A stretch of DNA of 64,000 nt from Deltaproteobacteria bacterium (GTDB lineage: Bacteria; Myxococcota_A; Polyangia; HGW-17): positions 43,422 to 107,421 of the forward strand of contig JAFGWM010000032.1 of the NCBI GenBank assembly GCA_016937155.1, written 5' to 3'. The translations under genes and the position numbers were made by a program. Position 1 is the first letter of the stretch. Each line of letters begins with the position of its first letter. Below, in pieces: positions 25,799-40,212 of the stretch. The notes beneath the pieces were generated by a model. That model saw only the letters and a program-made list of their open reading frames with translations, ran no database searches and had not been told where the DNA came from.

Positions 25799-27847
25799 CT
25801 AGGAAAGTATTTTCCAGAATTCACTTTCCGCCATTATTTTCACACCGAGTTTTTCTGCTTTTTTTAGTTTTGAACCTGAATTTTCTCCACACAAAAGATA
25901 ATCCAGTTTTGAACTCACATCATTTTTTATGTTTCCACCATTTTTCAGGATAATTTCCTCCAGTTCCCGGCGTGGTTTACTAAGAGTTCCTGTTATACAA
26001 AAAGAGTATGGAATTTTTCCGGTGGAAGAAGTTAAATCCTGAAAAACAAGAACTTCTGAAAGTTCTTCAAGATGAGATTGTTCATCATCATTACTGAAAA
26101 ATGAAATTATTTCGTTTGCCACATTGTCACCGATACCATCAATTTCCAGCAGCTCTTCTCTGAATGAATCAATATTTTTTGATATTTCAAGTAGATTGTC
26201 AATGGTGTGAAATTTTTCAGATAGATTTCTGGAATTAGCTTTTCCTGTTCCAGGAATACCTATGGCGTTTATCACCCGGTTCAGTTGAGTATGCCGGCTT
26301 TTTTCAATTGAAGTTATTATAATATCAGCAGATTTTTCTCCTTTTCGTTCGAGAGAAAGAATCTGCTGTCTGGTCAATTTGTATATATCAACTCCACGTC
26401 TGATAAGTCCTTCAGAAAACATCTGTTCAATGAGTTTTTCTCCGATTGCTTCAATATTCATCATATCTCTACTTACGAAGTGAATCAGTGAATTTTTAAG
26501 TCTGGATGGGCAGCTGTGGTTGATGCATCTGATATTTTTTTCTTCAATGTAGGAGGTTTCAGTTTCTTCAGATGATGATTTTATTTTTTGTGTGGTATTC
26601 TTTCTCTGTAGAGGATTACCACATGCCGGACATAATTCAGGTTCTTTTATTTCAATGCTTTCTGGTGTATGTAAAACGGAAGATATAACCTGTGGTATGA
26701 TTTCACCGGCTTTTTTAACTTTGACAATATCATTCAGCATCAGGTTTTTTTCTTTGATGTATTCAAAGTTATGGAGAGACGCTCTGGAAACTCTTGTACC
26801 ATCAAGTAAAACAGGATCCAAAACAGCAACAGGTGTAATACTGCCGGTACGACCCACATTGAGTTCAATATCCAGAAGTTTTGTTTCCATTTCGTCTGAA
26901 GGAAATTTATATGCAAACCCCCATTTGGGATCCTTTATATTGGTTCCCATGGAATCCCTTTGAGAAAAACTGTTCAGTTTAAAAACCAATCCATCAATAG
27001 GAAATTCGAGGTTTTTACGTTTTTTATCCCAGTCATCAATTGTAGTTTTTATGTTTATGATATCTTCAATATCAAAAACATCAGATCTACTGTAAACCGG
27101 TAGTCCACAATCCATGAAAAAATCTATCATTTTATCATGATATCCAAGATGGTCCGCAGGTGACAAAAGATCATAAACAAAAATATCCAGAGGTCTTTTT
27201 GAAACTTCAGATGTATCCTTAAGGTGGAGAGTTCCTCCGGCTGCATTTCTGGGGTTCATAAAAAGCTTCTCACCTTTGATTTGTCTTTCTTCATTCAGTT
27301 TTTCAAAAGCAGAAAAATTCATGAATATTTCCCCACGGATACTCAAATTTCCTGAAAATCCCTTTAGATGGTGAGGAATTGTTTTAATCTGCATGACATT
27401 TGCTGTCACGTCATCACCGGTTATCCCGTCGCCTCTGGTAACTGCTCTTTTCAATTTTCCTTTTTCATATACCAGTTCAATGCTTATTCCATCAAATTTG
27501 GGTTCACAGACCACCTGTAATTTTTCTGTTTCAAGTGCTTTGGTAATCCTGTTAAAAAAGTTTAAGACTTCATTAAAGTTATATGTATTTGAAAGACTGA
27601 GCATCTTTCGTGTGTGTAGAGTCTTTTTAAAAATATTCTCAGGTTCTGTATTTCCAATTTTTCTGGTGGGACTGTATTCAGATATCAATTCGGGAAACTG
27701 TTCCTCCAGTTCCTTTAATTCACGATATAATCTGTCATATTCCTCATCAGAAATAATCGGAGAGTTATTTGAGTAATACAGTTGATTGTGATGGTTTATA
27801 TCAATTACAAGTTGATTGTATCTGGATCTGAAAAGTTCAGGGTTCAT
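25799..27847 (-). CDS. ligA: NAD-dependent DNA ligase LigA
   Basis: LigA seals nicks using NAD+ as adenylate donor. The 682-residue protein has the Ia domain with YYSNNSPIISDEEYD, the adenylation motif with Lys117 in EPKFDG, the OB fold, a four-Cys zinc finger (CPACG ... CINHSCPS), helix-hairpin-helix repeats (about 500-580) and a C-terminal BRCT domain (SFCITGTLSKPRRELEE). An insertion of about 20 residues separates the two Cys pairs of the zinc finger. GGGAG lies before the ATG. Confidence 0.97.
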   Translation of the reverse strand: MNPELFRSRYNQLVIDINHHNQLYYSNNSPIISDEEYDRLYRELKELEEQFPELISEYSPTRKIGNTEPENIFKKTLHTRKMLSLSNTYNFNEVLNFFNRITKALETEKLQVVCEPKFDGISIELVYEKGKLKRAVTRGDGITGDDVTANVMQIKTIPHHLKGFSGNLSIRGEIFMNFSAFEKLNEERQIKGEKLFMNPRNAAGGTLHLKDTSEVSKRPLDIFVYDLLSPADHLGYHDKMIDFFMDCGLPVYSRSDVFDIEDIINIKTTIDDWDKKRKNLEFPIDGLVFKLNSFSQRDSMGTNIKDPKWGFAYKFPSDEMETKLLDIELNVGRTGSITPVAVLDPVLLDGTRVSRASLHNFEYIKEKNLMLNDIVKVKKAGEIIPQVISSVLHTPESIEIKEPELCPACGNPLQRKNTTQKIKSSSEETETSYIEEKNIRCINHSCPSRLKNSLIHFVSRDMMNIEAIGEKLIEQMFSEGLIRRGVDIYKLTRQQILSLERKGEKSADIIITSIEKSRHTQLNRVINAIGIPGTGKANSRNLSEKFHTIDNLLEISKNIDSFREELLEIDGIGDNVANEIISFFSNDDEQSHLEELSEVLVFQDLTSSTGKIPYSFCITGTLSKPRRELEEIILKNGGNIKNDVSSKLDYLLCGENSGSKLKKAEKLGVKIMAESEFWKILS

Positions 27848-27955
27848 GATGTGAAATCTCCCGTTAATACAATATAATAATAAAAACTGAAGGACTTATG
27901 TTTTCAGTTATCCTTTTAATTCCAAAAAAAAGATAATCTGATAAATTTCCACATT

Positions 27956-29071
27956 ATGGATAAACAGACATTGTTTGCAAGTGAAACTGCTGCCCTTGGT
28001 ATGTTGAAAAAGCGTCTTTTCAATTCTCTTTTGGTATTTGTTCTTCTTGTTATCATTGGCAGTACAGGTTTTTACTTAATTGGAGAGCTTTATGTTCCAC
28101 TTGTTATTCCAGATGGAGGAAACTGGTCTCTGGTGGATTGTATCTACATGATGATGATCACTGTAACAACCACCGGGTATGGGGAAGTTCTATCAAGTAT
28201 GAGTCTTCCGGTTGTAAGGATATATACAACGGTTATGCTGGTTCTTGGTTTGGGTGTTTATGTTAACATTGTTTCAAGTATGACGACATTTTTTGTGGAG
28301 GGAGCCTTCAGTCATATCACACAGAGGCGTAGAATGCAGAAAAAAATAAGTGAATTAAAGGATCATATAATTGTATGCGGTCTGGGAAATGAAGGTATTC
28401 ATATTGTCAAGGAGCTTATTACCACAAGGTGGCACTTTGTGGCCATAGATATTGATGAAAAAAACCTGAAGGATCGCGAGGGTGAGTTCTCAGATACGGG
28501 GAGGCTGCTTTATATTTGTGGTGATGCTCTGGATGATAAAGTTCTTGCTTCTGCTGGAATTGAAAGAGCTTATGGGGTGATTTGTGCTCTGCCTCAGGAC
28601 AAAGACAATCTGTTTGTAACTATAACAGCAAGACAGATGAACAGAAATATCAGAATTGTTTCAAAAGCACTTGATTTGAGAACTTCAGAAAGAATGAAGG
28701 TGGCTGGTGCGGACAGTGTTGTTTCAACAAATTTTATTGGTGGCATGAGAATGGTGAGTGAGATGATTCGGCCTCATGTTGCACAGTTTCTTGATCTTAT
28801 GCTTAGGGATCGGGAAAAAAATCTGAGGGTGGAACAGCTGGAAATATCCGGAAAATCATCACTGGCTGGTAAAAAAGTAAAAGATGCAAATATTAACAGG
28901 CAGGGTAAACTGCTTATTATTGCAGTAAAAAATCCTGAAACCGGTCAGTATCTTCATGGTCCTGGTGGTGATTTTGTTCTTGAAGAAGGTATGATTCTGG
29001 TGGTAATGGGAGATCCTGTTGTGGTTAGTAACCTACGGAAAGAACTTTCAGGATTGGATGTAAGAGATTAA
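27956..29071 (+). CDS. Potassium channel with TrkA-N (RCK) regulatory domain
   Basis: The protein has 371 residues. Two transmembrane helices (about 22-45 and 85-110) flank a pore loop with the K+ filter TTTGYGE at 71-77. A cytoplasmic Rossmann-type RCK/TrkA-N domain starts at [12 protein letters not shown] (about residue 138), and a TrkA-C domain follows (about 285-367). This is the architecture of ligand-gated MthK/Kch-like channels. No ribosome site is obvious before the ATG. It is 11 bases upstream of glmM and likely in the same transcript. Confidence 0.92.
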   Translation: MDKQTLFASETAALGMLKKRLFNSLLVFVLLVIIGSTGFYLIGELYVPLVIPDGGNWSLVDCIYMMMITVTTTGYGEVLSSMSLPVVRIYTTVMLVLGLGVYVNIVSSMTTFFVEGAFSHITQRRRMQKKISELKDHIIVCGLGNEGIHIVKELITTRWHFVAIDIDEKNLKDREGEFSDTGRLLYICGDALDDKVLASAGIERAYGVICALPQDKDNLFVTITARQMNRNIRIVSKALDLRTSERMKVAGADSVVSTNFIGGMRMVSEMIRPHVAQFLDLMLRDREKNLRVEQLEISGKSSLAGKKVKDANINRQGKLLIIAVKNPETGQYLHGPGGDFVLEEGMILVVMGDPVVVSNLRKELSGLDVRD

Positions 29072-29082
29072 GGAGATTTTTT

Positions 29083-30426
29083 ATGAGGAAACTTTTTGGA
29101 ACTGATGGAGTCAGGGGTGTTGCCAACCGGCATCCCATGACAACTGATACTGCCTTAAGATTGGGATATGCTGCTGCTCTGATGTTTAAACCCAAACGAA
29201 GAAGAGGTCGGTTTCTAATCGGAAAAGATACCAGACTTTCCTGTTATATGTTTGAAAATGCTATTGCTGCAGGAATTATGGCGATGGGGGGAGATGTTTT
29301 GTTTGTTGGGCCATTACCGACTCCGGCAATTGCTCATCTTACGACTTCAATGAGAGCAGATGCGGGAATAGTAATAAGCGCCAGTCATAATCCTTATAAT
29401 CACAATGGTATAAAGTTTTTCTCAGATAAGGGACATAAACTTCCTGATGATATGGAGTTGAAAATTGAGGAGATGATGTACAGTGATCAATTGAATTCTC
29501 TCATGGCTCAGGGAGAATCTATTGGAAGATCAAAACGAATTGATGATGCCAGTGGGAGATATATCACCTTTTGTAAAAATACTTTCCCTGGAGATCTTAC
29601 TCTTGATAATGTTCGTATGGTTGTAGACTGTGCTAATGGTGCAGCATACAAAGTTGCCCCCTTGATTTTTCAGGAACTGGGAGCAGAGGTTTTCAGTACA
29701 GGAGTTTCCCCCAACGGTACAAATATAAATTCTCTTGTGGGGGCTCTTTATCCCGAACATACTGCTGAAAGTGTGAAAAAATTCAGGGCAGATCTGGGAA
29801 TAGCACTGGATGGTGACGCTGATAGAGTTATTTTCAGTGATGAAAAGGGTGAGATTGTTGACGGTGATGCAATTCTTGCATTGATTGCCACCAGAATGAT
29901 TAAGGAAGGGACCCTCAGAAAAAAAACACTTGTTTCAACAGTAATGAGTAATCTGGGTCTTGAACATGCATTAAAAAAAGCTGGTGGAAATCTTGTGAGA
30001 ACTCAGGTGGGTGATCGATATGTTTTTCAGTCAATGCTTGAGGAGGGATATAATCTCGGTGGTGAGCAGTCCGGGCATATTATTCTGAGAGATCATACAA
30101 CAACTGGAGATGGTATCATTGCAGCTTTACAGGTTCTTTCTATTATGCAAAAGGAAGGTAAACCATTAAGTGAATTGAAAAAAATTATGACTAAAGTTCC
30201 ACAGGTTCTTTTGAACATTGATGTACGCGATAAACGTCCTATCGAAGAAATGAAGGAACTCTCAGAATTGATTTCTGAGAATGAAAAAATTCTTGGGGAT
30301 AATGGTCGGATTTATATCAGATACAGCGGTACTGAAATGAAAGTCAGAATTCTGGTGGAAGATACTGATGAAATAAAGGCAAGGGAAATTGCTGATACAT
30401 TGGCCGTTGCTTTTCAGAATGGATAG
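29083..30426 (+). CDS. glmM: Phosphoglucosamine mutase GlmM
   Basis: GlmM converts glucosamine-6-phosphate to glucosamine-1-phosphate for UDP-GlcNAc synthesis. The 447-residue protein starts with the typical [12 protein letters not shown]. The phosphorylated catalytic serine is Ser101 (SASHNP), the Mg2+ loop is DGDADR, and GGEQSGH and RYSGTE complete the family set. AAGGAG precedes the ATG. It is followed closely by pdxJ and the nnr gene, an order seen in deltaproteobacterial genomes. Confidence 0.97.
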   Translation: MRKLFGTDGVRGVANRHPMTTDTALRLGYAAALMFKPKRRRGRFLIGKDTRLSCYMFENAIAAGIMAMGGDVLFVGPLPTPAIAHLTTSMRADAGIVISASHNPYNHNGIKFFSDKGHKLPDDMELKIEEMMYSDQLNSLMAQGESIGRSKRIDDASGRYITFCKNTFPGDLTLDNVRMVVDCANGAAYKVAPLIFQELGAEVFSTGVSPNGTNINSLVGALYPEHTAESVKKFRADLGIALDGDADRVIFSDEKGEIVDGDAILALIATRMIKEGTLRKKTLVSTVMSNLGLEHALKKAGGNLVRTQVGDRYVFQSMLEEGYNLGGEQSGHIILRDHTTTGDGIIAALQVLSIMQKEGKPLSELKKIMTKVPQVLLNIDVRDKRPIEEMKELSELISENEKILGDNGRIYIRYSGTEMKVRILVEDTDEIKAREIADTLAVAFQNG

Positions 30427-30434
30427 GTGTGTTT

Positions 30435-31169
30435 ATGAATAATATAAGATTGCACGTGAATGTTGATCATATAGCTACTTTAAGATCCCAGAGGGGTACA
30501 AAATATCCTGATCCTGTTGCAGCGGCATCTATCTGTGAACTTTCAGGTGCTGATGGAATAACTGTACATCTTAGAGAAGACCGAAGGCATATTATTGATC
30601 GGGATGTGGAGATACTTAGAAAGACTATTTCAACAGTAATGAATCTCGAAATGGCAGTGACAGATGAAATGGTGGGGATAGCATGTTCTCTAGGGCCGGA
30701 TATTGTTACTTTGGTGCCGGAAAAAAGAGAGGAAAAAACAACCGAGGGTGGTCTTGATTTAAGGGATAGTAAACTGATGGATAAAATTTCATCAGCTATA
30801 GAAAAAATGAGAAAAAATGGCATAAAAGTCAGTCTGTTTATCGACCCTGACGTTGATATTGTTGAAATTTCACAAAAAATTGGTGCTGACATGATTGAAC
30901 TTCATACAGGAGATTATACTCTATCTGAGAATTCTGATGAAATCAGGAAACAGCTGCTGAGACTTGAAAATTCAGCTTTTGCAGCTTCTGAGTGTGGGAT
31001 TGAACTGGCTGCAGGACATGGTCTGGATTATACAAATGTGAAAGGAATTCTGCATCTGCTTAATCTAAAAGAGCTAAATATAGGTCACAGTATTATTTCC
31101 AGAGCCGCCCTTTCCGGGCTTGAAAAAGCCGTAAGGGATATGATTTTTCAGATTCGTGGAGGAATATAA
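30435..31169 (+). CDS. pdxJ: Pyridoxine 5'-phosphate synthase PdxJ
   Basis: PdxJ condenses 3-amino-2-oxopropyl phosphate with 1-deoxyxylulose 5-phosphate to pyridoxine 5'-phosphate (DXP-dependent vitamin B6 route). From the ATG at 30435 (AGGTG upstream; an in-frame GTG at 30429 is less likely) it has 244 residues with VNVDHIATLRSQRG, ADGITVHLREDRRHI, LVPEKREE, TEGGLD, ELHTGDY and GHGLDY. It overlaps the next gene by one base. Confidence 0.97.
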   Translation: MNNIRLHVNVDHIATLRSQRGTKYPDPVAAASICELSGADGITVHLREDRRHIIDRDVEILRKTISTVMNLEMAVTDEMVGIACSLGPDIVTLVPEKREEKTTEGGLDLRDSKLMDKISSAIEKMRKNGIKVSLFIDPDVDIVEISQKIGADMIELHTGDYTLSENSDEIRKQLLRLENSAFAASECGIELAAGHGLDYTNVKGILHLLNLKELNIGHSIISRAALSGLEKAVRDMIFQIRGGI

Positions 31170-32746
31170 TGAGACTTGTCAATGCCGCTGAAATGAGATC
31201 TCTTGATCAGTATGCCATTAATACTCTGGGAATTCCGGGTGTTGTATTGATGGAACTTGCTGGTAGTGCTACAGCCAGAGCCATTTCCGAAAGATGGGAA
31301 GTAAAAGGATCTTCAGTTGTAGTTGTATGCGGCAAGGGGAACAATGGTGGTGACGGATATGTGGTTGCCAGACATCTTCATAACTATGGAGCAATAGTAA
31401 ATATTATTGCTTTGGGAAACGAAAATGATTCCAGGGGTGAGTCAAAAACCAATCTTGATATTGTAAAGGCGATGAATATTCCCTTCTTGGAACTCAATGG
31501 CACATCAGATATCATGTATGTTGAGGAGTTGTTTTCAGATACTGATTTTATTGTGGATGCTATTTTCGGTATAGGTCTGGACAGACCAGTGACAGGACTT
31601 CCAAGAGAATTGATAAGTATAATGAATTCAGTTTCTGCGGTTAAGATTTCTGTTGATATTCCATCAGGACTGAGTGCAGATACAGGTGAGCCACTTGGGG
31701 GTGATGCAGTTCAGAGTGATTTGACGGTAACTTTCGGTTATCCCAAAATAGGTCATTATACTTCTCCAGGATTTGAATATTGCGGAGAAATAGTTATAGC
31801 TGATATTTCCCTGCCAAGAGTGAACCATGGTGATTCAACAGTGTTTCTCCTTTCAGATCAATGGGTGGCGCACCATATTCCATATAGGAAAAGAAGCGGT
31901 CATAAAGGGACTTTCGGTCACAGTGCTGTTATAGGAGGGAGTATAGGCAAAGTTGGTGCAGCTGTTATGGCAGGTGAGAGTGCTGTAGCTATGGGTTCAG
32001 GTCTGGTGACAATAATTGCCAGAGAAAATATTATGTCAGTTCTTATGACCAGACTGACTGAAGAAATGTGCAGAACACTTGAAACTGATACTGATTCTCC
32101 ACAGTGGGAAGAACAGATAAACTGGCTTATTGAAAGAAGTGCTTTGGCAATAGGTCCTGGATTGGGAAAAGATGAATCCGCAAGAAAACTCCTTATATCC
32201 ATTCTTGAATCATCAGAACATCCTGTAATTATTGATGCAGATGCTCTGTCAATTGTTGCAGATGATCCCGAAATACTACTGAAGGCAAAATGTGACGTCA
32301 TCCTTACACCTCATCCAGGAGAAATGGCAGTACTGACAAAACTTTCCGTTAAGGAAATTCAGGCTTCAAGACATATAATAGCCAGAGATTTCGCAAAAAA
32401 ATATAATGTTCACGTGATCTTAAAGGGTGCAAGAACAGTGATAGCAAGTCCAAGAGGGAGAATTGCTGTTAATTCTACAGGAAATCCAGGAATGGCAACA
32501 GGTGGTAGCGGGGATGTTCTGACAGGCTTTGTAACTGCACTTTGTGCCCAGGGATGTAGTGCATTTGACGCGATGTGTATAGGTGTTTTTCTGCACGGAA
32601 GAAGTGGGGATCTTGTAGCCCAGGAAAAAGGTGAAATAGCTTTGAAAGCTACAGATATTATTCACTCCTTAAGTGCGGCTTTGTATTCTCTTGGAAGTCA
32701 GGGTACAGAATTTCCTGCAAATCTGCCTGATATACGAAGATCCTGA
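31169..32746 (+). CDS. nnr: Bifunctional NAD(P)H-hydrate epimerase / ADP-dependent dehydratase
   Basis: This 525-residue fusion repairs hydrated NAD(P)H. The N-terminal YjeF_N epimerase domain (about 1-215) has CGKGNNGGDGYVVARHL. The C-terminal ribokinase-fold dehydratase domain (about 230-510) has GHKGTFGHSAVIGGS, LTPHPGEMA and GNPGMATGGSGDVLTG. The arrangement matches E. coli Nnr (YjeF). GGAGGAATATA precedes the ATG. The acpS gene often found between pdxJ and nnr in related genomes is absent here. Confidence 0.95.
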   Translation: MRLVNAAEMRSLDQYAINTLGIPGVVLMELAGSATARAISERWEVKGSSVVVVCGKGNNGGDGYVVARHLHNYGAIVNIIALGNENDSRGESKTNLDIVKAMNIPFLELNGTSDIMYVEELFSDTDFIVDAIFGIGLDRPVTGLPRELISIMNSVSAVKISVDIPSGLSADTGEPLGGDAVQSDLTVTFGYPKIGHYTSPGFEYCGEIVIADISLPRVNHGDSTVFLLSDQWVAHHIPYRKRSGHKGTFGHSAVIGGSIGKVGAAVMAGESAVAMGSGLVTIIARENIMSVLMTRLTEEMCRTLETDTDSPQWEEQINWLIERSALAIGPGLGKDESARKLLISILESSEHPVIIDADALSIVADDPEILLKAKCDVILTPHPGEMAVLTKLSVKEIQASRHIIARDFAKKYNVHVILKGARTVIASPRGRIAVNSTGNPGMATGGSGDVLTGFVTALCAQGCSAFDAMCIGVFLHGRSGDLVAQEKGEIALKATDIIHSLSAALYSLGSQGTEFPANLPDIRRS

Positions 32747-32755
32747 TTTTTTCCG

Positions 32756-33430
32756 ATGCTGTCTGGAAGAAAAATAAAAAAGAAACTGCTTAATATTTTA
32801 AGTACTAAAAAAATAATTCTTTTTATCGTGTTACCGGCTGTTTTACTGACGGGATTGAGGTTTTTTATTAAACAGCCTTTATCGGATTCCTTTGAAAAAG
32901 CATCTCTTAATCATGTAAGGCAAAAGTATTCCGGAAAAGTCAATAGTGAGTCATCGAAATATGGTGTGGACCCCTATTTTTTTCTGGCGCTTATCATGCT
33001 CGAGACAAGCGGTAGAGATCATCTTCCAAGATTTGAAGAGCATATTCACTCAAGGCTGCTTAAATACCGAAAACTAAAAAACGGATCATTCAGAAAAATT
33101 CCATCAGGCCAGTTAAAAAAATTATCAGAAAGAGATATTAGATATTTTGCCTCAAGCTGGGGGCCTTTTCAGATAATGGGATATAATGCATATCATCTTG
33201 GTATTCCTGTACAGGAACTTTCCGGGTCCAATGCAATAACTCACGGGATGAAGTGGATTATGAAAGAGTATGGTTACCTGATTAAGCGTAAAAGATATAA
33301 GGATGCACTTCATTATCATAACACCGGCAGGAAATTTCCCGTGGATGGTAAGTCATTAACACATGATCCTTCATATGTTTTCAGAGGGATGAAATATATA
33401 GAATACTACAGAAGCAACAAGAAAGAATAG
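32756..33430 (+). CDS. Membrane-anchored lysozyme/muramidase-like protein
   Basis: The 224-residue protein has an N-terminal transmembrane or uncleaved signal helix (about 20-40) and a domain resembling N-acetylmuramidases or SLT-like glycosidases. A helix is followed by YGVDPYFFLALIMLETSG with a candidate catalytic Glu, then FEEHIHSRL and ASSWGPFQIMG, the Ser-rich turn found near the active cleft. It probably cleaves peptidoglycan glycan strands. Specific family assignment is uncertain. It sits between nnr and the MscS gene in a plus-strand run. Confidence 0.68.
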   Translation: MLSGRKIKKKLLNILSTKKIILFIVLPAVLLTGLRFFIKQPLSDSFEKASLNHVRQKYSGKVNSESSKYGVDPYFFLALIMLETSGRDHLPRFEEHIHSRLLKYRKLKNGSFRKIPSGQLKKLSERDIRYFASSWGPFQIMGYNAYHLGIPVQELSGSNAITHGMKWIMKEYGYLIKRKRYKDALHYHNTGRKFPVDGKSLTHDPSYVFRGMKYIEYYRSNKKE

Positions 33431-33436
33431 AAATAA

Positions 33437-34285
33437 ATGTATGAAATAATAGAAAATTTAAAGCAGTATATTACACATACTCAGGGAAAGATTATCACTA
33501 CTGTTATATTTCTTATGGTTTTCTGGATTATGAAATTAGGAATACAGAGAATAATCAATTCAAGGGTTGAAAATCTCAGGCACAGGTATATATGGCGTCA
33601 GGTATCTTCATATATAATTTATGTACTGTTACTGATAGCGCTCACAGTAATATGGTTCAGATGGTTTCAGAGTATTCTTACAGCACTGACTCTTGTTATT
33701 GGTGCACTTACCATTGTTTGCAAAGAGCTTATTCTTAATGTTGTGGCAAATCTGGTAATCGTCTGGAGAGGTCTTTTTGATGTTGGAGATCGTATTCAGA
33801 TTGGAACAGAAACAGGTGATGTCATGGAAATAGGTCCGGTCTTTATTACAGTTTCTGAAATAGGTAACTGGGTAAAGGGTGATGAACCCACAGGTCGAAT
33901 TATAAAGATTCCCAACGCGAAGGTTCTCACAAACTCTGTGGCTAATTATACAAGAGCGGTTTCGATGGTATGGAACGAATTGACATTCGAAATTACTTCC
34001 GATTCGGATAAGAACGAAGCAAAGAGAATAATACTTGAAATTGCAGAAAAATATTCAGAAAAAATTGATGATGAAAATAAGAAAAAAATCACGGAAAGTG
34101 GTGCAGAATTTATGTTTAAATCCTTTGAACCGGTATGTTATACCCAGATAAAAGACAGTAAATTAACAGTTCTTTTGAGATATCCAATTAAGTTTCACAA
34201 AAGAAGAGAATCGGAGATGATGATTATGGAGACTTTATATGATACTCTGAAAAACTCAGAATCCGTAAAGTTGGTGATTAAATAG
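33437..34285 (+). CDS. MscS-family mechanosensitive channel
   Basis: The 282-residue protein has three transmembrane helices. The pore-lining TM3 equivalent (LTLVIGALTIVCKELILNVVANL) leads into the beta-domain (DVGDRIQIG, GDVMEIG, IKIPNAKVLTNSVANYT) and an alpha/beta C-terminal domain. MscS-family channels release osmolytes on hypo-osmotic shock; TM3 lacks the regular Gly/Ala packing of E. coli MscS, so gating may differ. The 3' end overlaps the convergent hybrid-kinase gene by 8 bases. Confidence 0.9.
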   Translation: MYEIIENLKQYITHTQGKIITTVIFLMVFWIMKLGIQRIINSRVENLRHRYIWRQVSSYIIYVLLLIALTVIWFRWFQSILTALTLVIGALTIVCKELILNVVANLVIVWRGLFDVGDRIQIGTETGDVMEIGPVFITVSEIGNWVKGDEPTGRIIKIPNAKVLTNSVANYTRAVSMVWNELTFEITSDSDKNEAKRIILEIAEKYSEKIDDENKKKITESGAEFMFKSFEPVCYTQIKDSKLTVLLRYPIKFHKRRESEMMIMETLYDTLKNSESVKLVIK

Positions 34286-36527
34286 TGGTATTTTTCAGAA
34301 TTTCAGTAACTTTCTTCATAAGATCTATGGGAGAAAAAGGTTTTTGAATGAAACCACTCAGTCCTTTGCCTTGAAATCTGCTCAATGCTTTATTTTCAGC
34401 ATATCCACTGGTTAAAAGAACTTTTATATCAGGTTCCAGTCTTTTTAACTCTCTGAAGGTATCCTTACCATCCATTACCGGCATCATCATATCCAGAATT
34501 ACCAGTTTTATGTTTTTAATATCAGGCGCATACAGTTTCAGTCCCTCAAGTCCATTTTTCGCTGTTACAATTTTATATCCAAATTTTTGAAGAACATTTC
34601 CTGCAACAATTCTGACCCACTCTTCATCATCAATAATGAGGACAGTTCCCTCTCCGTAAAAGGCATCAGGTTCCTTATCCGGAGAAAATGTTTCAATTTC
34701 AGTGTTGCAGGGTGGAAAAAATATTTTAAACGAACTGCCTTTTCCAGGTTCGCTGTATACTTTAATTGCACCCCCGTGACTTTTTGCAATTCCTAAAGCT
34801 GCTGCAAGCCCTAGGCCTCTTCCTGTAAATTTGGTTGTGAAGAAAGGATCAAAAATTCTTGAAACGGTGGCCGGATCCATTCCCTTTCCGGTATCGGATA
34901 TTTCTATGAACAGATATTCCCCAGGTTCCAGATCATTTGCGCCCAGAGTATCAAGCAGATATTCACTGGAAAGTACAGTGATGCCCGTTGATACTGAAAT
35001 AACTCCATGCTTTTCTCCAATGGACTCATTGGCATTTATCATGATATTCATAATAATTTGGCGAATCTGTGAAGGATCTCCTTCAACTAGGGGAATATCA
35101 CTTAGAAGATTATATCTGACCCTTACATTGGGGGGAATTCCTATTTCGAGGAGATGATCCATTTCCCTGATCATATCGTTTATATTCATTTTTGTGGTTA
35201 CAAACTTTCCTTTCCCAGAGTAAGCAAGTAACTGATTAGTCAGTTCACTGAGTCTCAGTGCAGCGGTCTCAATATGACTGATATGCTCATTACAGGGAGC
35301 ACCTATTGGCAGTTCCATAAGTGCCAGTCCGGCATTACCAAGTATTCCCATAAGCATATTATTGAAATCATGTGCAATTCCCCCGGCAAGGACACCCAGA
35401 CTTTCAAGTCTCTGGGTTTCTCGGATTTTTGTATTCAATTTCTCCTGATATTCCTGAATTTTTATTAACTCAGTTTTATTTGATAGAAGCCAGATGAATC
35501 CACCATTTGTTTTATCCGGAATAAATTTTGTTTCCAGATAAAGAGATGTTTTATCTTCTTTAAACCATCCTTCAAATGAGCTTTTAAACCCGGTTTTAGC
35601 TCTTGATACAGACGTACTGATTTTTCTTAGAATGAATTCCGGCAGCAGTGTTTCCAGTTTCCTGCCATTTTCAAGGTTAAATTCCTTAAACAAAGAAAAG
35701 AAACTGCTGTTTCCATAGGAGAGTCTGTCTTCTGCATCAAAATGAGATATTGCCACAGGGAGATTGTCTGTAATGAAATTTATATATTCATTGCGATGCA
35801 TTAACTCAAGCTGGGCCTCTTTTTGACTGGTGATATTACTTACTGCTCCTGCTATTATCCTGCTTTTTCCGGAAATAGAAATAATTTTAAAACTATCTTT
35901 TAGCCAGAGTATCTGTCCGGATTTTGTGCTTATCCTGTATTCAACAAATGAACTGTTAGTCAGATTGAGTTTGTTTAGGTGATCAAGAAAAGTTAGTCGG
36001 TCATCCTCATGAATTATATCAATGATTGATTTTTTTCCACTGAGAAGAGAGATGGGACTGAAACCTGTTATTGAAGAAAACGCACCAAGAATCCATATAT
36101 AGTGGAGTTTTTCAGTGTTATTCCAGTTCGCAATGTAAACATAGTCCGAAAGTAATTCAGAAATAATTTCATTCTGAAATGTATCCAGATTCATTCCACT
36201 TCTACCTGGGACAGGGGGAGTGTTTATCAGGAAAATATTGTTTTTTATAGGTATGATTTCTGAATTTATTTCGTCAGTAACCCGAAAATGAACTTTTACC
36301 TGTGGATTTTTTTCGTGAATGAAATTGTACAAACTAACAAGAGGGTGATTTTTTTCTCCATGAAAGTTTTGTAATCTGAAAAATTTTTGAGCAATTTTAT
36401 TAGCGGTTATAACATTAATCAGATTTGTTGATATCTCAATTACAAGAACAGCACATCCGGTTGAATCAAGTACAGATGGTTCATAAGAATCATTTTTTTC
36501 AATGTCATAATAAAGATTTAAATTCAT
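34278..36527 (-). CDS. Cytosolic PAS-containing hybrid sensor histidine kinase
   Basis: The 749-residue protein has no transmembrane helix. An N-terminal PAS-like region (about 20-105), a second PAS (about 130-235) and a third (about 250-355) precede the HisKA domain with phospho-acceptor His386 (GGIAHDFNN). An HATPase domain (about 490-605; N-box NIMINANES, GRGLGL) follows, then a receiver domain (about 627-745) with Asp679 (LVILDMMMP) and the conserved Lys (QKPF). The phosphorelay partner is not encoded nearby. The signal is unknown; three PAS domains suggest an intracellular ligand, redox or light cue. Confidence 0.93.
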   Translation of the reverse strand: MNLNLYYDIEKNDSYEPSVLDSTGCAVLVIEISTNLINVITANKIAQKFFRLQNFHGEKNHPLVSLYNFIHEKNPQVKVHFRVTDEINSEIIPIKNNIFLINTPPVPGRSGMNLDTFQNEIISELLSDYVYIANWNNTEKLHYIWILGAFSSITGFSPISLLSGKKSIIDIIHEDDRLTFLDHLNKLNLTNSSFVEYRISTKSGQILWLKDSFKIISISGKSRIIAGAVSNITSQKEAQLELMHRNEYINFITDNLPVAISHFDAEDRLSYGNSSFFSLFKEFNLENGRKLETLLPEFILRKISTSVSRAKTGFKSSFEGWFKEDKTSLYLETKFIPDKTNGGFIWLLSNKTELIKIQEYQEKLNTKIRETQRLESLGVLAGGIAHDFNNMLMGILGNAGLALMELPIGAPCNEHISHIETAALRLSELTNQLLAYSGKGKFVTTKMNINDMIREMDHLLEIGIPPNVRVRYNLLSDIPLVEGDPSQIRQIIMNIMINANESIGEKHGVISVSTGITVLSSEYLLDTLGANDLEPGEYLFIEISDTGKGMDPATVSRIFDPFFTTKFTGRGLGLAAALGIAKSHGGAIKVYSEPGKGSSFKIFFPPCNTEIETFSPDKEPDAFYGEGTVLIIDDEEWVRIVAGNVLQKFGYKIVTAKNGLEGLKLYAPDIKNIKLVILDMMMPVMDGKDTFRELKRLEPDIKVLLTSGYAENKALSRFQGKGLSGFIQKPFSPIDLMKKVTEILKNTTI

Positions 36528-40149
<3,622 letters not shown>

Positions 40150-40212
40150 ATTTTGTATCATATTGATATTTAATATTTTTCAGAATTTCGGGTTTTACAC
40201 TGATATTCTGTT

